This document shows, in pieces, positions 5,320 to 6,327 of a stretch of DNA of 6,327 bases. The DNA is taken from NCBI GenBank assembly GCA_030590525.1, contig JAUUYI010000135.1, forward strand, positions 1 through 6,327. Direction: 5' to 3'. The DNA is from Sedimenticola sp. Lineage in GTDB: Bacteria > Pseudomonadota > Gammaproteobacteria > Chromatiales > Chromatiaceae. A model generated the notes under the pieces. It was not told where the DNA came from. It ran no database searches and saw only the letters and a list, made by a program, of their open reading frames with translations. Each line of letters starts with the position of its first letter. Position 1 is the first letter of the stretch. The position numbers and the translations under genes were made by a program.

Positions 5320-5865
5320 ATGAGTATCCCACCCGACGACCCCGAGCACGATGAGGAAGCGCTGTTTCGCAGGGAGATGGCCGCAGCGACGCGCCATCAT
5401 CACGACAAGGCGGAACCCTACCGGAAACGGAGGGCACCGTTTCCTCTGCCGCCCCGGCCGGAAGTGACAGACGAGCCGGTGCAGAACGGCTTCACGGAGA
5501 TGAACATCGAGACCCCGGAAGAGCTGATGTTCATGCGCCCCGGGGTACAGAAAAGACTATTTCAGGAACTGCGTCGGGGTCATCTGCCGCCCCAGGAGAG
5601 CCTGGATCTGCACGGGTTGCGGGTGGCAGAGGCGCGCGCCGTGCTGGCGGACTTTCTCACCTATGCCCGCCATCACCGGCTGCGGGTCATACACATCATC
5701 CACGGCAAGGGGTTTGGATCTGAACACCGGCAACCGGTATTGAAACAAAAAGTCAATCAGTGGCTGCAGCAGCGGGATGAAGTGCTGGCCTTCTGCGCCG
5801 CCCCCGGCTTCGATGGTGGAACCGGTGCCGCCTATGTACTGTTGTCCCGGAAGGGTAACCGATAA
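5320..5865 (+). CDS. Smr-domain endonuclease, SmrA/SmrB-like
   Basis: This 181-residue protein has a C-terminal Smr (MutS2-type nuclease) domain. E. coli SmrB cuts mRNA at collided ribosomes, and MutS2 Smr domains cut or bind nucleic acid. The N-terminus [11 protein letters not shown] (11-21) and the block [28 protein letters not shown] (72-99) follow the full-length layout of E. coli SmrB. The DLHG motif is at 96-99, HGKG at 128-131, and [10 protein letters not shown] at 166-175. The HGKG and GG-x-GA-x-YV forms look more like E. coli SmrA, so I leave the subfamily open. The ATG at 5320 has AGGA seven bases upstream. An earlier in-frame ATG at 5227 would precede the promoter. The gene is divergent from surE and its end overlaps the end of truD by 34 bases. 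Confidence 0.9.
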   Translation: MSIPPDDPEHDEEALFRREMAAATRHHHDKAEPYRKRRAPFPLPPRPEVTDEPVQNGFTEMNIETPEELMFMRPGVQKRLFQELRRGHLPPQESLDLHGLRVAEARAVLADFLTYARHHRLRVIHIIHGKGFGSEHRQPVLKQKVNQWLQQRDEVLAFCAAPGFDGGTGAAYVLLSRKGNR

Positions 5866-6327
5866 TCGATGAACTCCCGAAGCAGGGTAGTGGCAAAACA
5901 CCCCTTGGGCAGCACAAATCCCAGATGCAGGATCTCTCCTTTCCGGGACCACTCCAGCTCCGCCACCGGTGTTCGCAGGGCACGACGCTCCAGCTTGAGC
6001 CCAAAGGCCTCCAGGCCCTGCCGCCACTCCTGCCAGGGTTCAAGTACCCTCAGCTCCAGCGCCGCCGCCTCCCCCTCAGAACCCAGGAGACCCTTGCCCC
6101 AGAGTGGCCCGGAGGGATGGAGATCCATCTCCTGAAAACGGCGCACGCTCTCTTGATCGAACTCTGCCTGGGAGAAACCGCTACGGCTCCCGGAAAAGAT
6201 GACCCGTTCCCCGGGCAGCAACCGGTTCCAGCTGCCCTCCTCCACCCGCTGAGCCAACACCCGGTTGAACAGCATGGCCCGGGCGGCAGAGAGGTATATC
6301 CCCCGCTGATGCCGTTTTAATCGTTTC
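5832..6327 (-). CDS. truD: tRNA pseudouridine(13) synthase TruD, C-terminal part
   Basis: TruD converts U13 of tRNA-Glu to pseudouridine. The window holds the last 164 residues, nearly half of a protein usually about 350 long. The start and catalytic aspartate lie beyond the right edge. The frame is open through the edge. RGIYLSAARAMLFNRVLAQRV, WNRLLPGERVIFSGSRSGF, DLHPSGPLWGKG, ERRALR and LGFVLPKGCFATTLLREFI match TruD C-terminal blocks in order. The internal ATG at 6275 is not the start. The stop TAG at 5832-5834 lies inside the convergent Smr-domain gene. In many gammaproteobacteria truD directly precedes surE; here the opposed Smr gene separates them. Confidence 0.93.
   Translation of the reverse strand, partial: KRLKRHQRGIYLSAARAMLFNRVLAQRVEEGSWNRLLPGERVIFSGSRSGFSQAEFDQESVRRFQEMDLHPSGPLWGKGLLGSEGEAAALELRVLEPWQEWRQGLEAFGLKLERRALRTPVAELEWSRKGEILHLGFVLPKGCFATTLLREFIDYRLPFRDNST

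Noticed and set aside
5164..5403. Upstream ATG extending SurE by 80 residues
   Set aside because: SurE proteins begin with [10 protein letters not shown], found exactly at 5163; the extension runs antisense into the Smr gene and its promoter.
5832..5865. Bidirectional terminator between the converging smr and truD genes
   Set aside because: The two coding regions overlap by 34 bases and I found no stem with a flanking T-run.

Overview
The window looks like the chromosome of a gammaproteobacterium. It carries the conserved block truD, surE, pcm, nlpD, rpoS in the usual order, all on the minus strand. The proteins match the gammaproteobacterial families closely, and the DNA is fairly GC-rich. 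An FNR/ANR-type oxygen sensor with a full set of iron-sulfur cysteines directly after rpoS suggests a facultative anaerobe or microaerophile. A sulfur-oxidising or Chromatiales-like lineage is possible, but that is a guess from gene order and cannot be settled here.

Layout, right to left in the direction of transcription: the C-terminal half of truD enters at the right edge (6327 to 5832). A small Smr-domain gene on the plus strand (5320-5865) converges on truD and overlaps its last 34 bases. SurE (5163-4411), Pcm (4414-3752) and a DedA/VTT-type membrane protein (3752-3174) form a tightly overlapping, translationally coupled run. A 257-bp non-coding block (2910-3166) then fills almost the whole gap before nlpD (2902-2006). 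rpoS follows (1962-967) behind a strong ribosome binding site, then the FNR-family gene (888-130). Bases 1-129 hold no gene I can support but contain a near-consensus FNR box at 12-25.

The genes form a stress and stationary-phase neighbourhood: nucleotide clean-up (SurE), repair of isoaspartyl-damaged proteins (Pcm), cell-wall hydrolase control (NlpD), the general stress sigma factor (RpoS) and an oxygen-responsive regulator (FNR).

The most unusual item is the block between the DedA gene and nlpD. It is bounded by 29-base inverted repeats with one mismatch and contains two consecutive hairpins. Their loops carry a related 52-base core in opposite orientations (38 of 52 identical), while their stems have unrelated sequences. 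It looks like a miniature inverted-repeat element (MITE-like) with a three-way-junction fold. It separates nlpD-rpoS from the upstream operon, and its left end supplies the probable nlpD Shine-Dalgarno sequence. I do not recognise it as a named repeat family.
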